From positions 62,001 through 126,000 of the forward strand of contig CAYHVK010000002.1 in NCBI GenBank assembly GCA_964360255.1: DNA of 64,000 bases, written 5' to 3'. The position numbers were made by a program, and so were the translations under genes. The DNA comes from CAYHVK01 sp964360255. GTDB lineage: Bacteria > Bdellovibrionota > Bdellovibrionia > Bdellovibrionales > UBA1609. Of this stretch, positions 41,677 to 51,263 are shown piece after piece. Below the pieces are notes generated by a model, which was not told the DNA's origin, ran no database searches, and worked only from the letters and a program-made list of their open reading frames with translations. The stretch's first letter is position 1. Every line of letters starts with the position of its first letter.

Positions 41677-44600
41677 TTAAACTCCCGCTTAAATTCAAGG
41701 TCGAGTCCAAAAATATTTTTCTCACCTTGTTCATCTTCTGATTTATCTGCACCAGTTTGCTCTTTGCCTTCCCAACTACCGATAACGGACGTATTGCGAT
41801 TGAGCTTGTATTCAGCCTTCACATTATTTGTATCACTTTTTCCTATTGAGCGACTAGCTGATGTGCCGAAGCGAGGCGTCCATTGTTTCTTCAGAATAAA
41901 TGTATGACGAGCGGCTTGATCTGCATCTAAAGATGAAGAGTATTTAAAGTTCACACCTAGGCTTTTCTCAAGACGGCGATTGATGCCCAATTGCTCATCT
42001 AAGAACTGCGAGCCGATTTGGTAGCCCGTCGAAGAAGCTTGAGCGCTCGGGTTATTTACGTCAGTGGCGTTATCGGCTTCATTTACAAAGCCCAAAGTAA
42101 CAAGAGAGATCAACTCTTGTTCTGAGAGTTGTGGCTGACTCGACATTTGAATATTTAATTTTTGTGCCGGACCTGTAAAGCGAGCGTAAACGTCATATTC
42201 GCGCTCAATATTATCTTTTAAAACTAAACTGATGCGGCTTTCAGCACTTACATTAAGCTCAGGATTTTCAGGAGGGAAACTTTTGTATTCGACAGTTCCG
42301 TTAGTCACGTTAAAGACATTGTCACGAACAGTAATTGTACTTGGGACGCTCAAAGAGAGGCGGCCCGTGAGCAAAGTTGAGGCCGGTGGACCTTTAATAA
42401 CCAAGCGGCCATCAACTGCCGTTTTAATTACGACTTGTGGCATCTGAAGGGTGATAGACACCGGATTTTGCAAAATTGTTTCTAAATCAAGATGAATGGG
42501 ACTTGTTTGTTTCTCAACTAAGAATTTTGGTAAATAAGGACTTGGTCTTACTTCGCGAGTCGCTTCTTCAGAGGCATTGATCTTTTTCTCAAATGAACCC
42601 GAGTAGATCGAATAGATGCCGCCCAAAGTGTAAGGAACATAATTGCCATGAATATAGTACTCGCCACTACCGCGAGTGCTCATGCCCTCAGGAACATTAA
42701 ATACGCAGTCTTGAAAGGCGCCGCGAATATCGATAGGAATATTATCTGAAGAGATAAACTCAACTTGGCCACCACCAGAAACAATCCCTCCGGCTAAGCG
42801 TCCGCGAACAGAGTTGATTAAAAGCTTTTTCTGACTGAAGAGAAGATCTCCCTTAATTTGCTCAAAAGGATGGGGGAAGTTTTTAATTCTAACGAAGCCA
42901 TCTTGAACAACGAGGGAGCCCATCAAGTTCGGGCTCGTGATAGGGCCATTGATTCCTACGTTGATTGAGATGTTGCCGCGCAGATCGTCTAAGAACGGCG
43001 TTAAAATTGAAACGAGCAGAAGATCGAGGCGGCCATCAACCTTCACATCTAAATGATCTAGAGATGATTTATTAGAGGTAAATTTAAAATAATTTGAGCC
43101 GCCAGATACGGTAAATTCACGGTCGGCAAGCATCCCGTTTTTAATATCAAGTGTGATTGGCTTCTCAGACGCAATTTCAGAGTTGCCATTTCTTATAATG
43201 AGCTTGTCAATTTTAACGAAGCCCGATGTTACGTTCGCTTCTGGGCGCGGACCCTCGAGGCTCACTTCGGCAGTAAGTTCAGTATGATGAGTGATGGCGC
43301 GAGGAGTATCATTAGTGATGTTAAAGAACTGGGCAAAATTCCAGCGATTCGCCTTTACGTTCAAGTAATAAGGGTCGGTATGGCTAAACGGCCACTTGTA
43401 GTTCACTAGAATGTTTTCGCCCATTAAAGTGGCATGACCTTCGATATCTTTACTGTTCAGTTTGAAATCAAAATTTGAATTGTTGGCCGAACGATCGCCA
43501 ACAAGCATATTAACGATTGAGCCTTTGGCTTTAATTTCGGGCTTCATAAAGAATCCACCGAATTCGGCTTCCATATTTAAGTTGCCGGCCACATTCAGAT
43601 TGAGACTCTTTAAGAATTCAGATTGGTCGATGTAAAAATTCTTAGCTGTCGCATAGGCTTTCACTTCACCTTTTGGAGACAGCGTGCCTGAAAGGCTCGC
43701 GATACTTGGGCCTTTAATAATCTGGACACGATCAGTAGTTAAAAAACCTTCTAGTGATTGAAACGATAAATGCATTTGATCATAAGATTCTCCGCTAATA
43801 TCGCCTCTGAAAAATGAAGCATTGATATTGCTTGAAAGCTTATTCAGTTCTGGCGGACCACGAATTTTGAACGTCGCCGAGCCAGTGCCGGCGATTTTAA
43901 CGGGCAGAGGGACGCGGCGTTCAGTCATCAGCTGAATGTCTTCAATGGCGACAAATGGGGCGCGACCAGAAATATCAAGAATATTTTTTGTTATATCAAA
44001 ACGAATTTGTCCTTGATAGTGGGTTTGATTCATTTTGCCTTGTGCATCTGTGAAATAAAGATTACCGGCTTTATAAGAAAGGTCAGTGGTGAGGTCACCC
44101 AGGCCAAAATCATCGAACCAAATATTCTGACCATTGATTTTCATCTGGAAAGTGGCGCTTTTACTAGTGCCTTGAGTTTTACCTTTGAGCTGAGTTTCGC
44201 CCGTGAGTTTTAAGTTCACTAAGTTTTTGAAATCTTCAAAGCGAGCCATATCTGACTCATAACTGATCGCAAAACCTTTTTCGTAATTAATGACGCCTTC
44301 GGTTTTAGCTCGGCTCTTGCCAATGCGAACTGTGGCATTGTAAGCCACTTGTTGTTTGGTCACTTTAAATTTGCCATCCGCTTCGGCTTTTTCAAATTCA
44401 ACGATTGTCTTGCCGCCATCTGAAGTGACTTTTGTCCAACCTTCGCGCAAGCCCCCTTCGCAGTTCAGCTCTGGCGTAGGGTCAATATGACCTGAGCAGG
44501 GAATAGCAAAAGAGAAGCTGGATTCAACTGGCACATTCTTGATGCCTAAGCTGGTGAGAAGTCGATTGATGTGAACTTTTTCTCCTACGACTTCGGTTTG

Positions 44601-45689
44601 AAACTTGTAAGGGCTTGCCGTTTGAACTTGGACTTTTTTAAGTTCAAGAGTGGCGCCCGGGTTCGCAATTTTTAAGCTTTGAATTTTTAGCTCTTGATTC
44701 TTAACGTCAGCATGAAAAAGCACATTACCAATATTGAATTGGTTAATAGAGATATCAGTTCCTTGAAGTTGAGTGACGGCGTTTGGTAGATTTTTAAAAT
44801 CATACTGAATATCTGAGTTAATAAGTGCCGTGCCGCCTAGTTGTGGAATTTTTTGTTGCCCTAAAATATCGCGAAGAAGCAAAGTGATCTGTTTTAAATT
44901 AAATTGCGAGCGAATTTTAAAATCTGATTTTTCAAATTTTAAAGCGCTCATATTCCCGTCAATACGTCCTGAAGCAAATAGAAACGAGCTTTCGCGGCGA
45001 AGTCGCACGCCTTGAAAATAAATACCATTTTCGTCGGCCATGAAATCGCTGATCAAATCAAAATCAATTTCATTTTGATCTTTTTGCAAATGAAGATTGT
45101 CGGCGAGAATGCGAAAGCGCAAAGACTGGTTTTGATTGTGAACTCGTACAGCGAGCTTTTGAATGGAGCCTTTAAATCCTCCGACTTCGCTGTTGAGCGC
45201 GAGGCGAATACGACTGAGGGCGATTTGCTCCACCGGAAGCTGGTAAATACTGTTCCAATCAATTTTAGTCGGAGTGGCTACCTTATTTGCAGTTTCACGA
45301 ATAAATAATCGCACTTCAGCATTTTGTAAAAGCAGGCGGCCCACCCGTAATTGGCCCTTAAGAAGTCCCAGTGGACTGACTGTTGCGACAACTCTCTCTA
45401 TGCGTAGCGGGAGCAGGGTGTTTGAGAGTTCACCTTTTGGCGTAACACCCACGTCTCTGAATTCAATTCCGGGAGGCCAAAAACGAAAACGAACTTCGTT
45501 CGCCATAATATCAACCGGGAGGCTTTTTTTAGAGAAGCGCTGAACTTCAAAGAGAATCCAGCTTTTCAGTTTGGGCACATGATAAAGTTCAATAAAAGTC
45601 GCCATTGAGATGAGCAAAGCTAATGCCAGCGTATATCTAAGAACGCGAATGTGGCTCAGGCGATTCAAATTGTGCTCCCCGCTGACCAT
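41673..45689 (-). CDS. tamB: TamB/AsmA-like inner-membrane protein (DUF490)
   Basis: 1338 residues. One N-terminal membrane helix (TLALALLISMATFIEL), then over 1200 residues of beta-rich periplasmic sequence typical of a lipid-carrying groove, and a C-terminal DUF490-type region (for example YEVTGRVDLVVTGPPAS-like ITLQMPQVVIKTAVDGRLVI). Such proteins span the periplasm and move lipids or assist barrel assembly together with TamA. The gene overlaps the Omp85 gene by 4 bp and the upstream TPR gene by 25 bp, so the trio is translationally linked. Confidence 0.85.
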   Translation of the reverse strand: MVSGEHNLNRLSHIRVLRYTLALALLISMATFIELYHVPKLKSWILFEVQRFSKKSLPVDIMANEVRFRFWPPGIEFRDVGVTPKGELSNTLLPLRIERVVATVSPLGLLKGQLRVGRLLLQNAEVRLFIRETANKVATPTKIDWNSIYQLPVEQIALSRIRLALNSEVGGFKGSIQKLAVRVHNQNQSLRFRILADNLHLQKDQNEIDFDLISDFMADENGIYFQGVRLRRESSFLFASGRIDGNMSALKFEKSDFKIRSQFNLKQITLLLRDILGQQKIPQLGGTALINSDIQYDFKNLPNAVTQLQGTDISINQFNIGNVLFHADVKNQELKIQSLKIANPGATLELKKVQVQTASPYKFQTEVVGEKVHINRLLTSLGIKNVPVESSFSFAIPCSGHIDPTPELNCEGGLREGWTKVTSDGGKTIVEFEKAEADGKFKVTKQQVAYNATVRIGKSRAKTEGVINYEKGFAISYESDMARFEDFKNLVNLKLTGETQLKGKTQGTSKSATFQMKINGQNIWFDDFGLGDLTTDLSYKAGNLYFTDAQGKMNQTHYQGQIRFDITKNILDISGRAPFVAIEDIQLMTERRVPLPVKIAGTGSATFKIRGPPELNKLSSNINASFFRGDISGESYDQMHLSFQSLEGFLTTDRVQIIKGPSIASLSGTLSPKGEVKAYATAKNFYIDQSEFLKSLNLNVAGNLNMEAEFGGFFMKPEIKAKGSIVNMLVGDRSANNSNFDFKLNSKDIEGHATLMGENILVNYKWPFSHTDPYYLNVKANRWNFAQFFNITNDTPRAITHHTELTAEVSLEGPRPEANVTSGFVKIDKLIIRNGNSEIASEKPITLDIKNGMLADREFTVSGGSNYFKFTSNKSSLDHLDVKVDGRLDLLLVSILTPFLDDLRGNISINVGINGPITSPNLMGSLVVQDGFVRIKNFPHPFEQIKGDLLFSQKKLLINSVRGRLAGGIVSGGGQVEFISSDNIPIDIRGAFQDCVFNVPEGMSTRGSGEYYIHGNYVPYTLGGIYSIYSGSFEKKINASEEATREVRPSPYLPKFLVEKQTSPIHLDLETILQNPVSITLQMPQVVIKTAVDGRLVIKGPPASTLLTGRLSLSVPSTITVRDNVFNVTNGTVEYKSFPPENPELNVSAESRISLVLKDNIEREYDVYARFTGPAQKLNIQMSSQPQLSEQELISLVTLGFVNEADNATDVNNPSAQASSTGYQIGSQFLDEQLGINRRLEKSLGVNFKYSSSLDADQAARHTFILKKQWTPRFGTSASRSIGKSDTNNVKAEYKLNRNTSVIGSWEGKEQTGADKSEDEQGEKNIFGLDLEFKREFK

Positions 45690-46717
45690 TCAAGCAATAA
45701 GCTATGAGCTGATCGATAATGAGGGCGAATGGCGACGATACTTTTTAAAAGTTCGATAGCTTTTGAAGTTTGACCTAAGCCCTTAAGAACTTGAGCCCTT
45801 AGATAAGTCGAAGCAAAAGTCGTTTCGGGGTTATCTGAAAGTTCGTCTTCGATATGCATAATATCATCGAGGCACTCAATAAAGCGGCGAGCCTTCAGCA
45901 AGATTTCTAAGCGGAACCAAAGCGTCGAAGCGTCTTTTTGTGCATGACGAAGAAGAATGAGAGCTTGCTCGTAAAGTTCGATAAAATAAAGTCCTAAAGA
46001 GAAGTTATAAGCTTGTGATGGATGATCAACAAGGCACTCTTCCATCAGCTCACTGAATTCATCGGCCCACTTCAGCTGCTCAGCGGTTAAAGTGTGACGG
46101 CGCTCGAAGATATCTTTTTGCACGGCTTCAAGCGCTTTTTCAGCTAATAGATGTCTGGCCCAGCGCTCTTTGAACTCTTGTTCGCGACGAACAATTTCTT
46201 GATCTTCAGGATAACGCTCAGCAAGTTTCTTTAATAACCTCTCTTCTTCTTTAATCATCCGCTGATCGCGTAAAAACTCGAGTTTATCAAAATACTCACG
46301 GCGGCGTTTGACCATTCGCTCTTCAAGATCGCGAACTAAGTCGGCACGCATCTGACTGATTTGTGAAGAAAGGTCTTCCCAGGGAGCAAAAGTTCTAAAG
46401 CGATCTTTTTCTTCAAGTTCATTTTGCGCTTCAAAAAGGTAGCGCAAAAAATCGCGACCGGGGCGAAACCCAGAGCGATTAAGCGTAAATAAAAAATGAC
46501 GAAGTGGGATTCTTTTTTTCTCAGTGAACCAGTCCGTGAAAAGCGCGTAAACTTCACGGTACATTCCCTGATTAATTAAAAACGCCACGAAGGTTTTTTT
46601 TTCGTTGCGATTCATCTTCTCAGTTTTTAGTCGCTCGATGATTTTTTGCGCCACGATTTTGTTATCTTTATGGGCTAACAATAAATCACGGATAACGAGT
46701 TCGATTTCAGGTTGCAA
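45665..46717 (-). CDS. TPR-type helical repeat protein
   Basis: 350 residues from a TTG start that has a CGGAG site at proper distance. The sequence is almost wholly helical and charged, with repeat-like units in the second half (LIEQ/ALILLRHAQKDASTLWFRLEILLKARRF and LRAQVLKGLGQTSKAIELLKSIVAIRPHYRSA) of TPR type. It has no signal peptide and is probably a cytoplasmic scaffold. It precedes the TamB-like gene, overlapping it by 25 bp, and follows efp by 77 bp. Specific partner unknown. Confidence 0.75.
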   Translation of the reverse strand: MQPEIELVIRDLLLAHKDNKIVAQKIIERLKTEKMNRNEKKTFVAFLINQGMYREVYALFTDWFTEKKRIPLRHFLFTLNRSGFRPGRDFLRYLFEAQNELEEKDRFRTFAPWEDLSSQISQMRADLVRDLEERMVKRRREYFDKLEFLRDQRMIKEEERLLKKLAERYPEDQEIVRREQEFKERWARHLLAEKALEAVQKDIFERRHTLTAEQLKWADEFSELMEECLVDHPSQAYNFSLGLYFIELYEQALILLRHAQKDASTLWFRLEILLKARRFIECLDDIMHIEDELSDNPETTFASTYLRAQVLKGLGQTSKAIELLKSIVAIRPHYRSAHSLLLEWSAGSTI

Positions 46718-46793
46718 AATTAAGTCTCCGTAAATTCCTAACCCTTTTATTCTCCTTGGGTTTTTGGAATCTCTCGAGACCTAATACAGCGCA

Positions 46794-47360
46794 TTATTTT
46801 TCGTTCACTCGCTCTTTATAAAGGCCAGTTTCTGTGTCGATTTTGAGAAGGTCACCGACGTTCGTGTGAAGTGGAACTTGCACAACTAAGCCAGTCTCAA
46901 GAGTTGCAGGTTTATAAGTGCCTGTAACAGTGTTTCCTTTGAATCCGGGCTCTGTAGAGACAACTTTCAAGTTTACTGATGCTGGCAGGTCAATACCTAC
47001 GGCGCGATCATTGAAGAAGCAGATCTTCGTCTTCATGTTCTCAATGAGATAGTTGACACTGTCACCAACTAGATTTTGGGACAGGGTAATTTGCTCGTAA
47101 TCTTCTTGAGACATGAAGTTGAAGCCATGCTCGTCTTTGTACATAAAGCTCATATCTTTGAACATTACGTCGGGAATTCCGAACTTTTCACCTGATTTGA
47201 AGGTTTTTTCAAGTAATTGAGCGGTCAAAAGATTGCGAACTTTTGTGCGCGTGAATTGATTCCCTTTACCAGGCTTCACGTGTTGAAAATCAACAACGGT
47301 ATAGGGTTGATCTTCAATCAGAATGTTTAAGCCTTTTTTAAAGTCGCTCGTAGAATACAT
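46794..47360 (-). CDS. efp: Elongation factor P
   Basis: 188 residues, three beta-barrel domains. The tip loop is VKPGKGNQFT, whose Lys is the residue modified in other bacteria, and the rest (NLLTAQLLEKTFKSGE; MFKDMSFMYKDEHGFNFMSQEDYEQI; YLIENMKTKICFFNDRAVGIDLPASVNLKV; GNTVTGTYKPATLETGLVVQVPLH) is canonical. EF-P rescues ribosomes stalled at consecutive prolines. No EpmA/EpmB-type modifier is visible in the window. An AGAGGT site precedes the ATG. Confidence 0.96.
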   Translation of the reverse strand: MYSTSDFKKGLNILIEDQPYTVVDFQHVKPGKGNQFTRTKVRNLLTAQLLEKTFKSGEKFGIPDVMFKDMSFMYKDEHGFNFMSQEDYEQITLSQNLVGDSVNYLIENMKTKICFFNDRAVGIDLPASVNLKVVSTEPGFKGNTVTGTYKPATLETGLVVQVPLHTNVGDLLKIDTETGLYKERVNEK

Positions 47361-47390
47361 TAGGAACCTCTTGTTAGGCCTTTTTTGTAC

Positions 47391-48206
47391 CTAAACTCTT
47401 TTGCGTTGTAAAGAGGACAGAAGACCTTTCAGGGTCGCTATTTGATCATCAATAATCAGGGCTTCACGTGGGACGGGAGCCTCTAAATCTTCTTTTTTCA
47501 TGGGAACATCGATGTTCTCAAGGGTTCGTTGATGAATAATTTTTAAGCGTTTTACAATTTCAGTTTGAGCGCCAAACAGGCGCTCAGCTTCATTTAAAGC
47601 TTCAACCGCGCGATCATGATCGTTGCGGACAATGTAAGCATCTGCGAGGGAAATCATGCGCTCAAGAGTCTTTAATTTCTTTTCTTTACGTGAAGAATCT
47701 GTGGATGTTGTGTCATCGAGATGAATCTCATCCCATTCTTCAACCGCTTGTTTTAACGGTTTTAAAGCAAAAATATCCGCAGCATATTCATCGGCCGTTA
47801 AGCTTTCGAGTTTTTTGACCGCGTTCTGAGCTTTTTCGCTTTCGGGACTTAAAAACAACAGTCTCTTAAAAGCTTTAAGAGCTTCTTTTGGCTGTTTCAA
47901 ATGTAAATAAGCCTCAGCAAGAAGTGAATAAGCTAAAATATTTTCAGGTGCGAGTTCGATGACTTTATTAAATTGAATAATCGATTCTTGATATTTCTGC
48001 TGAGAGAGAAGAATGCGTGCCAACGCAATGCGTCCTCCGGCGAATTGAGGGTGAAGGCGAACGCCTTGTGTCGCAACTTCATGGGCTTCTTTGAGCATTC
48101 CCATTTTGCGATAGGCCTCTGCTAACGGCGCAAAAACTTTCGAACGAGGATCTTGTTCGTAAATCTTTTGGTAGCGCTCAATAACATCTGGGTTTATTTC
48201 ATCCAT
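47391..48206 (-). CDS. TPR-repeat protein
   Basis: I start at the ATG at 48206; a TTG 13 codons upstream lies in a region shared with the ruvC leader and is less likely. 271 residues containing at least four TPR units (DPRSKVFAPLAEAYRKMGMLKEAHEVATQGV; PQFAGGRIALARILLSQQKYQESIIQFNKVIEL; ENILAYSLLAEAYLHLKQPKEALKAFKRL). A charged region and a final helix follow. No signal peptide. It lies 30 bp upstream of efp and is divergent from ruvC. A general protein-binding scaffold; the partner is unknown. Confidence 0.8.
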   Translation of the reverse strand: MDEINPDVIERYQKIYEQDPRSKVFAPLAEAYRKMGMLKEAHEVATQGVRLHPQFAGGRIALARILLSQQKYQESIIQFNKVIELAPENILAYSLLAEAYLHLKQPKEALKAFKRLLFLSPESEKAQNAVKKLESLTADEYAADIFALKPLKQAVEEWDEIHLDDTTSTDSSRKEKKLKTLERMISLADAYIVRNDHDRAVEALNEAERLFGAQTEIVKRLKIIHQRTLENIDVPMKKEDLEAPVPREALIIDDQIATLKGLLSSLQRKRV

Positions 48207-48284
48207 CACTTTTTTTATAGTGACAGACTCGAAGCTTCTTTTCAATACTGAACTTCTAGTTTCAGGGGAGACACTGGGGGTCCA

Positions 48285-48800
48285 TTGTCAGTAATAATCG
48301 GAATTGATCCGGGTTCAAGAGTGACAGGTTACGGAGTCATTCGCTCGGAAGATCGTCACTTAGAAGGCCTGGCCTGCGGAGTGATCGACCTCGGCGAGAG
48401 TGAATCTCTGCCTCAGAGACTGAACGAATTAGCTAAAAACTTAAGAACTATTTTTAAGCAGTACAAACCCACGCAAGTGGCAGTTGAGAAGATCTTTTTG
48501 GGCAAAAACCCAGATAGCGCTTTTAAGCTCGGTCACGCTCGAGGAGTGTGCTTGCAGATTGCTGCTGAGTTTAATGCAGAAGTATTTGAGTATGCCACTC
48601 GTTCTGTTAAAAAAACGGTGACAGGTTCGGGGGCGGCTGAGAAAGAACAAGTGAAAATCGTCGTCGAAGGAATGCTTAAGATGCGTTGCCCTTATCTCGA
48701 TGCCAGTGATGCTTTAGCGGTGGCCATTGCCCACTCTTATAGCGATGCGACGATTTTAAAGACGTTAAAGCTCAAGAAAATGAAAGAGATCGATTTATGA
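48285..48800 (+). CDS. ruvC: Holliday junction endonuclease RuvC
   Basis: 171 residues from a TTG start behind GGGGG. The RNase H-like catalytic acids are in IGIDPGSRVTGYG (Asp), QVAVEKIFLGKN (Glu) and YLDASDALAVAIAH (Asp pair). RuvC cuts Holliday junctions symmetrically. The next gene, ruvA, overlaps by 4 bp. ATT or TTG start is unusual but no ATG is available at the right place. Confidence 0.95.
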   Translation: MSVIIGIDPGSRVTGYGVIRSEDRHLEGLACGVIDLGESESLPQRLNELAKNLRTIFKQYKPTQVAVEKIFLGKNPDSAFKLGHARGVCLQIAAEFNAEVFEYATRSVKKTVTGSGAAEKEQVKIVVEGMLKMRCPYLDASDALAVAIAHSYSDATILKTLKLKKMKEIDL

Positions 48801-49372
48801 TTGGATATTTAAAAGGCGACATTCTTCAGGCTGGTGATGATCAAGTTCTTCTCAATGTGAACAGCGTGGGTTACGAAGTTTTCTGTAGTGAACAAGTGTT
48901 AACGAAACTCATCGGTGAAACTCGCACTGAATTTTGGATTCACACGCACGTTCGTGAAGATCAGCTTTCACTCTTTGGTTTTCTCACAAAAAGTGAAAAA
49001 CAATTCTTCTTATCCTTACTCAAAGTGAACGGCATTGGCCCTAAAGTGGCTCTCAAAATTTTAGGTGCAGCTCCTATTGAAGCTTTGATCAGTATGATTG
49101 AAGACTCTGATGTGCGTGGGCTTTCACAGCTGCCAAAAGTGGGTAAGAAGACAGCTGAGCAGATTATTCTTGAGCTCAAGGGTAAGCTCGTTATGGCTGG
49201 CGAAGAGAAGTACACTCCTGCATTTGCGGCACGGGCAGATATTGTCTCAGCTCTTGTGAATTTAGGTTTCAAACTTTCTGAAGTTGAAAAAGTAGTGAAC
49301 GATATGGATGCGCAAACTGATCTACAAGAGGGCGTGCGATCAGGCCTTAAACATCTGACGGCGGGGTTCTAG
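48797..49372 (+). CDS. ruvA: Holliday junction DNA helicase subunit RuvA
   Basis: 191 residues. The N-terminal OB fold (MIGYLKGDI; EFWIHTHVREDQLSLFGF) is followed by two helix-hairpin-helix motifs (VNGIGPKVALKIL; LPKVGKKTAEQIILELKGKL) and the short C-terminal RuvB-binding domain. It tetramerises on four-way junctions and recruits RuvB. It is coupled to ruvC and ruvB in one unit. Confidence 0.96.
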   Translation: MIGYLKGDILQAGDDQVLLNVNSVGYEVFCSEQVLTKLIGETRTEFWIHTHVREDQLSLFGFLTKSEKQFFLSLLKVNGIGPKVALKILGAAPIEALISMIEDSDVRGLSQLPKVGKKTAEQIILELKGKLVMAGEEKYTPAFAARADIVSALVNLGFKLSEVEKVVNDMDAQTDLQEGVRSGLKHLTAGF

Positions 49373-49373
49373 T

Positions 49374-50432
49374 ATGTCATCACGTTTAATCACTGGCGAT
49401 AAATTCGAGAGCGAAAAAGAAGTCGAACTCAGTTTGCGCCCAAAAAATTTCACTGAGTTTACGGGCCAAGAAAAAGTAAAAGATAAAATCAAAGTGTTCG
49501 TTGAAGCGGCGAAGAGGCGTGGCGAGCCCCTTGATCATACGCTTTTGTGTGGCCCCCCGGGCTTGGGTAAAACAACTCTGGCGCATATTATCGCTCACCA
49601 CATGGACACTGAAATCAAAGTGACATCAGGCCCAGCAATCAACCGTAAGGGTGATATCGCTGCGATTTTGACAAGCATGAAGCCGAATTCTATTTTATTC
49701 ATCGATGAAATTCATCGCTTGAGCCGTGACGTTGAAGAGTATCTCTACAGCGCCATGGAAGACTTCGCTCTTGATATTGTAACAGGTGATGGGCTTGGTG
49801 CCCGCACAATGCGTTTTCAACTCGTGCCTTTCACTCTTGTTGGAGCCACAACTCGCGCCGGTTTATTGAAAGCTCCATTTCGTGACCGATTCGGAATCGT
49901 TGAGCGCTTGAATTTCTACGACCGTGCATCACTGGTTCAGATTCTTGAGCACTCAGCCGATCGTTTGAAAACAAATCTCACTGCCGAAGGTGCAGAAGAA
50001 ATCGCGAAACGCAGTCGCGGTACTCCACGTATTGCCAATCGTCTCTTAAGACGGGTGCGTGATTACGCTGAAGTGAAGGGTGATGGTAAAATCACAACTG
50101 AACTCGCGAAGTACGCTCTCGATCAACTCGAAGTCGATCAGCTCGGACTCGATCCGATGGATCGCAAAATTCTTTTCTTAATCTATGAAAAATTCGGCGG
50201 CGGCCCAGTGGGCATCGATACAATGTCGTCGGCGCTCAGCGAAGAGACAGATACTCTCGAAGAAGTTTACGAGCCATTCTTGATTCAAGAAGGTTTGCTG
50301 CAGAAGACTCCTCGCGGTCGTATGGTCACATCATTAACGATTGAGCATTTAGTGACCGTTTATGGATTGCCTCGTACAGTGACGATTCGTAATGGCGTAG
50401 CTTCACAAACTGGTTTCGATATCGAGACTTAG
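49374..50432 (+). CDS. ruvB: Holliday junction DNA helicase subunit RuvB
   Basis: 352 residues, AAA+ motor. Walker A is GPPGLGKTTLAH, Walker B LFIDEIHRL, sensor 1 is in VGATTRAGLL, the arginine finger in FRDRFGIVERL, and the C-terminal winged helix ends MVTSLTIEHLV. It drives branch migration on RuvA-bound junctions. It starts one base after the ruvA stop. Overlapping hairpins follow directly after its stop. Confidence 0.97.
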   Translation: MSSRLITGDKFESEKEVELSLRPKNFTEFTGQEKVKDKIKVFVEAAKRRGEPLDHTLLCGPPGLGKTTLAHIIAHHMDTEIKVTSGPAINRKGDIAAILTSMKPNSILFIDEIHRLSRDVEEYLYSAMEDFALDIVTGDGLGARTMRFQLVPFTLVGATTRAGLLKAPFRDRFGIVERLNFYDRASLVQILEHSADRLKTNLTAEGAEEIAKRSRGTPRIANRLLRRVRDYAEVKGDGKITTELAKYALDQLEVDQLGLDPMDRKILFLIYEKFGGGPVGIDTMSSALSEETDTLEEVYEPFLIQEGLLQKTPRGRMVTSLTIEHLVTVYGLPRTVTIRNGVASQTGFDIET

Positions 50433-50433
50433 C

Positions 50434-50520
50434 TGTCCGCTAGTTTTCACATAATTTAAATCACTATATCTAGCGGACACTTTTTAAGTGTCCGCCGCTC
50501 TGCGTGTCCGGTGCGGACGC
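50434..50520 (+). other. Mutually exclusive hairpins after ruvB (attenuator-like)
   Basis: The same core GTCCGC/GCGGAC recurs four times. Segment 1 (50434-50443) pairs perfectly with segment 2 (50470-50479). Segment 2 (50473-50482) also pairs perfectly, 10 bp with a 3-base loop, with segment 3 (50486-50495). Segment 3 can pair with segment 4 (50513-50518). It may terminate ruvCAB or switch readthrough into the coiled-coil gene at 50632. Confidence 0.5.
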
Positions 50521-50631
50521 TCTAAACTAGCTTAATTCAATATAGCCTTATTTTTTCACGGTATCAGTTTTGCAATTTGGTTTTTGCTTGGCTCAAGCCC
50601 TTAATTTGCTAAAACTGGAGCACCTCAGAAA

Positions 50632-51225
50632 ATGACCAAAAGGATTCCACGCGATATGGAAATGGCGATAAATAAACAGATGTTTTTCGATTTTAAGAAT
50701 GAGCTTTTTGAGCTCATTAATTCTCGTTTTGATGGCCTGCGAGCAGAGCTGAAAACAGATATGTATGAATTCAAATCAGAAGTTCGTGCTGATATCCAGG
50801 ATTTCAGGACTGAAATGCAGGAATTCAAAGCCGAGATACGTGGTGACATGCAGGAATTTAAGGCTGAGATCCGTGGAGAGTTTCAGGGGCTGCGCCAAGA
50901 ATTTCAAGTTTTTAAGGATAAGATTGGGGTTGAGGTCCAAAGCCTACATCAAGGGATCCAAAGTTTACGTAAAGATATTATTTTTGAGATTGCGAAGCTC
51001 GATGTGCGTATTGCAAGGCTCGAGTCGCGCTTAGAGAGAATTGAAATCGATATTGCACAAATAAAATCCGATCTGGCTCATGTGAAAGCTGATACTCATG
51101 AGGTACGTTTTCTATCTGAAAATCAAAAACGAGAAAACTTAATCGCTATGGATGGCGCTCGCCATGTTATGGACGAGATTGTATTGATCAGAGAGCGGAT
51201 GGATCGACTTGAAGAGAAGTATTAA
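50632..51225 (+). CDS. Coiled-coil protein with 11-residue repeats
   Basis: 197 residues with no signal peptide or membrane segment. From about residue 25 it is a continuous helical coil with near-tandem units such as FRTEMQEFKAE, then IRGDMQEFKAE and IRGEFQGLRQE (11-residue period), followed by heptad-like segments ending IAKLDVRIARLESRLERIE. Such rods form filaments or tethers. It is alone, between the ruvB hairpins and the second dispersed inverted repeat. Function unknown. Confidence 0.7.
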   Translation: MTKRIPRDMEMAINKQMFFDFKNELFELINSRFDGLRAELKTDMYEFKSEVRADIQDFRTEMQEFKAEIRGDMQEFKAEIRGEFQGLRQEFQVFKDKIGVEVQSLHQGIQSLRKDIIFEIAKLDVRIARLESRLERIEIDIAQIKSDLAHVKADTHEVRFLSENQKRENLIAMDGARHVMDEIVLIRERMDRLEEKY

Positions 51226-51263
51226 GAGAATAAATAAACTATTAGGGCAGGTTGATTAACGCC

